A stretch of 45,939 bases of DNA from assembly GCA_019309565.1 (NCBI GenBank), contig JAFDFZ010000034.1, forward strand, positions 1 to 45,939. The letters run 5' to 3'. Source of the stretch: Deltaproteobacteria bacterium. Lineage in GTDB: Bacteria; Desulfobacterota; Desulfobacteria; Desulfobacterales; SURF-15. Under the pieces are notes generated by a model. That model searched no databases and was not told the DNA's origin. It worked only from the letters and a program-made list of their open reading frames with translations. Of the stretch, positions 44,533 to 45,939 are shown one piece after another; the first letter of the stretch is position 1, and each line of letters begins with the position of its first letter. Made by a program: the position numbers and the translations under genes.

Positions 44533-44634
44533 ATGATGGGCAACCACGAAAAATGGGTGTATGAAAGAAATATCGATGAAATAATTGATCGACTCAGGAA
44601 GTTGCTGGTAAACATAATGCTAGTGAGTATTTAA
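44533..44634 (+). CDS. Possible small protein downstream of the transposon remnant
   Basis: A 33-codon frame starts at ATG 44533 with AAGGAG eight bases upstream: MMGNHEKWVYERNIDEIIDR and then a Leu-rich end. The ribosome site suggests it was translated. The family is not recognised. It may be the truncated start of a transposon passenger gene. The stretch 44635-44996 shows no credible gene. Confidence 0.3.
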   Translation: MMGNHEKWVYERNIDEIIDRLRKLLVNIMLVSI

Positions 44635-44996
44635 AAAAATTAACGACGATAACAGGTTCCTGATGGATCGAATGGCTCTAAATCAAGATGGTGAAATGAA
44701 ATTCTAGAACAAAACCCGCGCCGGCCTGTCCGGTCGGCCATTACTCGATTAAATAATCTGAAAAATTCTATCTCCTTCAAAATAATCAGAAAAAAACCAG
44801 CGCGTCTAATCCGGAAATCAACATCATTTAGAGAAGCCACCTATTTTGTAATCGATAATCCATTAAGTACCGTGCATCATAGCTCCAATTGGATGCTTTT
44901 GCCCACTTAATCCATTGCCTCAACAACCTCATCCAGTAGCATCGAAGAAAAAAATGCCAATTGCCTGGATGGTATATCGCTCACCTGTTGATTTCT

Positions 44997-45047
44997 AACA
45001 GAAAGAGTTAATCCGATCTGCCTTAATTTTAACGATATTTCAGCCAG
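44997..45047 (-). pseudogene. Fragment of a second proline dehydrogenase
   Basis: Seventeen codons read LAEISLKLRQIGLTLSV, matching LPTEISLKLTQIGLDLSV of the complete enzyme at 40546-41475 except at a few positions, with similar DNA. No homology to the enzyme is evident on either side. It is a scrap of a duplicated or older proline dehydrogenase gene on the far side of the transposon remnant. Confidence 0.5.
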
Positions 45048-45176
45048 TGTGCCACTGGAGTTGACGACTTATTGTGAATAATATAATTTTGAAATACCTG
45101 GTTATCTATAAAAGCCAAGTTACTTTATAGAAAAGGCGTTGAAGGTAAGCCGATTAGTAGCAGTATGACTGTTTGA

Positions 45177-45297
45177 GTGCATGAGGGGGCGTTGCAGCGA
45201 ACAGCAGGAATATGCTGTCATAATCCATAACCATTTGTTATTGAACGATGTTTTGTTTAAATCGGTGCGCTGTTCGGTGTTACTCCCCCTTATGCAC
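45177..45297. repeat. Long imperfect inverted repeat
   Basis: Two 29-base arms (45177-45205 and 45269-45297) pair at 24 of 29 positions, starting gtgcat on one side and ending atgcac on the other, around a 63-base loop. A further hairpin gcccag/ctgggc lies at 45334-45355. The segment 45048-45411 has no gene. It could be a transposon end pair or a structured leader of the DsrE-like gene. Confidence 0.45.
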
Positions 45298-45411
45298 GAG
45301 TTTCATACGCCCGCGAATCGGGTTGCATTTAACGCCCAGTTGGTTTCACCTGGGCTTTCCGGATAACCAAATTGAAATATTTCGGTTAATCAAAATATAA
45401 GGAGGGTCGTT

Positions 45412-45744
45412 ATGTCATCGAAAATTGTGGTCATTATCTCAACAGGCGAAAAGGAAAAGGCATTTACCGCTATCATGTATGCTACCAACGCCCAGAAAAA
45501 CAAATGGCTCGATGAGGTTAAGGTTGTTTTTTTCGGACCCTTTGAAAATCTAATCTGCCAGGATGAGGAGGTGGCGGATTTTGCATCTCAGCTTCTTGAT
45601 TTTGAAACTCCTGTGGCATGCAAGCGGCTGTCGGATGAAGCGGGCATAAGCGACAAGCTTAAAAGTTTAGGATATGATGTTGAATATGTAGGATCGATTA
45701 TCTCCGAACTCATCAAGCAGGGGTATGCTCCCATGGTGTTTTAA
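45412..45744 (+). CDS. DsrE-family protein
   Basis: A 110-residue cytoplasmic protein of the DsrE/DsrF-like fold: KIVVIISTGEKEKAFTAIMYATNAQKNKW at the start, VKVVFFGPFENLICQDEEV in the middle, and C-terminal VEYVGSIISELIKQGYAPMVF. Such proteins are frequent in sulfur-metabolising anaerobes; some carry sulfane sulfur on a cysteine. Here Cys residues occur at CQDEEV and VACKRLS, but which if any is active is unknown. ATAAGGAGG just upstream of ATG 45412 gives a strong ribosome site. The gene stands alone between transposon debris and pdxA. Confidence 0.8.
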   Translation: MSSKIVVIISTGEKEKAFTAIMYATNAQKNKWLDEVKVVFFGPFENLICQDEEVADFASQLLDFETPVACKRLSDEAGISDKLKSLGYDVEYVGSIISELIKQGYAPMVF

Positions 45745-45833
45745 CCGAAAGAAACAGCATCTGTTTATAGATTCCTTTCGTTAACCCTGCAGCCTCAGCA
45801 TTCGGAGAGGTGAAAGGCGCATGCTGTTACGGT

Positions 45834-45939
45834 TCAATTCTTGCGTTTTTCAGCCAGTTGGCATGCGATCTTAAAGGCTCTGATCATGGCTTGCGGGTTG
45901 GCTCGTCCCTCTCCGGCCCGTCCATATGCGGTTCCATGG
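45834..45939 (-). CDS. pdxA: 4-hydroxythreonine-4-phosphate dehydrogenase, 3' end (partial)
   Basis: Only the last 34 codons are inside the window: HGTAYGRAGEGRANPQAMIR followed by AFKIACQLAEKRKN and the stop. The HGTAY...AG.G.A.P segment is the characteristic C-terminus of PdxA, which acts in pyridoxal phosphate synthesis; PdxA-like proteins of other function share it. The gene continues beyond the right edge, so completeness cannot be judged. Confidence 0.72.
   Translation of the reverse strand, partial: HGTAYGRAGEGRANPQAMIRAFKIACQLAEKRKN

Noticed and set aside
44640..44840. 66-codon minus-strand frame in the transposon border
   Set aside because: No ribosome site and no recognisable family; likely chance frame in transposon-end sequence.
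45177..45297. Possible integron attC site
   Set aside because: The arms do not show the RYYYAAC/GTTRRRY core sites, and no integron integrase is present in the window.

Overview
The window looks like chromosomal DNA from a Gram-negative, probably strictly anaerobic bacterium, most likely a sulfate-reducing-type member of the Desulfobacterota (former Deltaproteobacteria). This is an inference. It rests on a corrinoid methyltransferase beside its iron-sulfur activator, a DsrE-like protein, tripartite tricarboxylate (TTT) transport, duplicated PilT-type ATPases, and the general look of the housekeeping proteins. No rRNA or other taxonomic marker is present. The only RNA gene found is a large Alu-domain SRP RNA.

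Layout: (1) 1-8.3 kb, plus strand: a lower-glycolysis and sugar block with a broken gap, then fba, pfk, a GT4 glycosyltransferase, a broken GH13_18 sugar phosphorylase, and pyk. An inverted-repeat-bounded 406-bp element lies inside it. (2) 8.3-11.3 kb: decayed DNA with remnants of an RND efflux operon and of an MltF-type lytic transglycosylase, one small intact secreted protein, and palindromic repeats. (3) 11.3-18.2 kb, minus strand: DUF362 protein, YbaK-type deacylase, HEPN/MNT pair, a RACo-like corrinoid activator, a methyltetrahydrofolate methyltransferase and an MFS carrier. (4) 18.2-33.9 kb: conserved core with grpE-dnaK, SRP RNA, tilS-ftsH-folP-coaX, a zinc-ribbon/receiver protein, two PilT-type ATPases, a DivIVA-domain protein, YggT, proC and a sulfatase-superfamily hydrolase. 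(5) 34-43.2 kb: a visibly A+T-richer accessory block for proline-type amino acids, with proline racemase/hydroxyproline epimerase, a TctC-TctA-TctB importer, an aspartate-dehydrogenase-like enzyme, proline dehydrogenase and a divergent regulator. That regulator fuses a degenerate tyrosine-recombinase domain to a GntR/FadR regulator. (6) 43.3-45.9 kb: remains of a DDE transposon, a scrap of a second proline dehydrogenase, a DsrE-like gene and the 3' end of pdxA at the edge.

Two things stand out. First, the recombinase-GntR fusion protein (41964-43160) has lost the recombinase catalytic residues and has its own promoter with an adjoining palindrome, opposite the proline-utilisation genes. Second, many genes have lost internal blocks, usually out of frame, while their flanks stay recognisable: gap, GH13_18 phosphorylase, RND fusion protein and pump, MltF, branched-chain aminotransferase, transposase and its ATPase, and a RAYT transposase. 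This implies either a genome decaying by internal deletion or a systematic assembly artefact. The two can be separated by read mapping.
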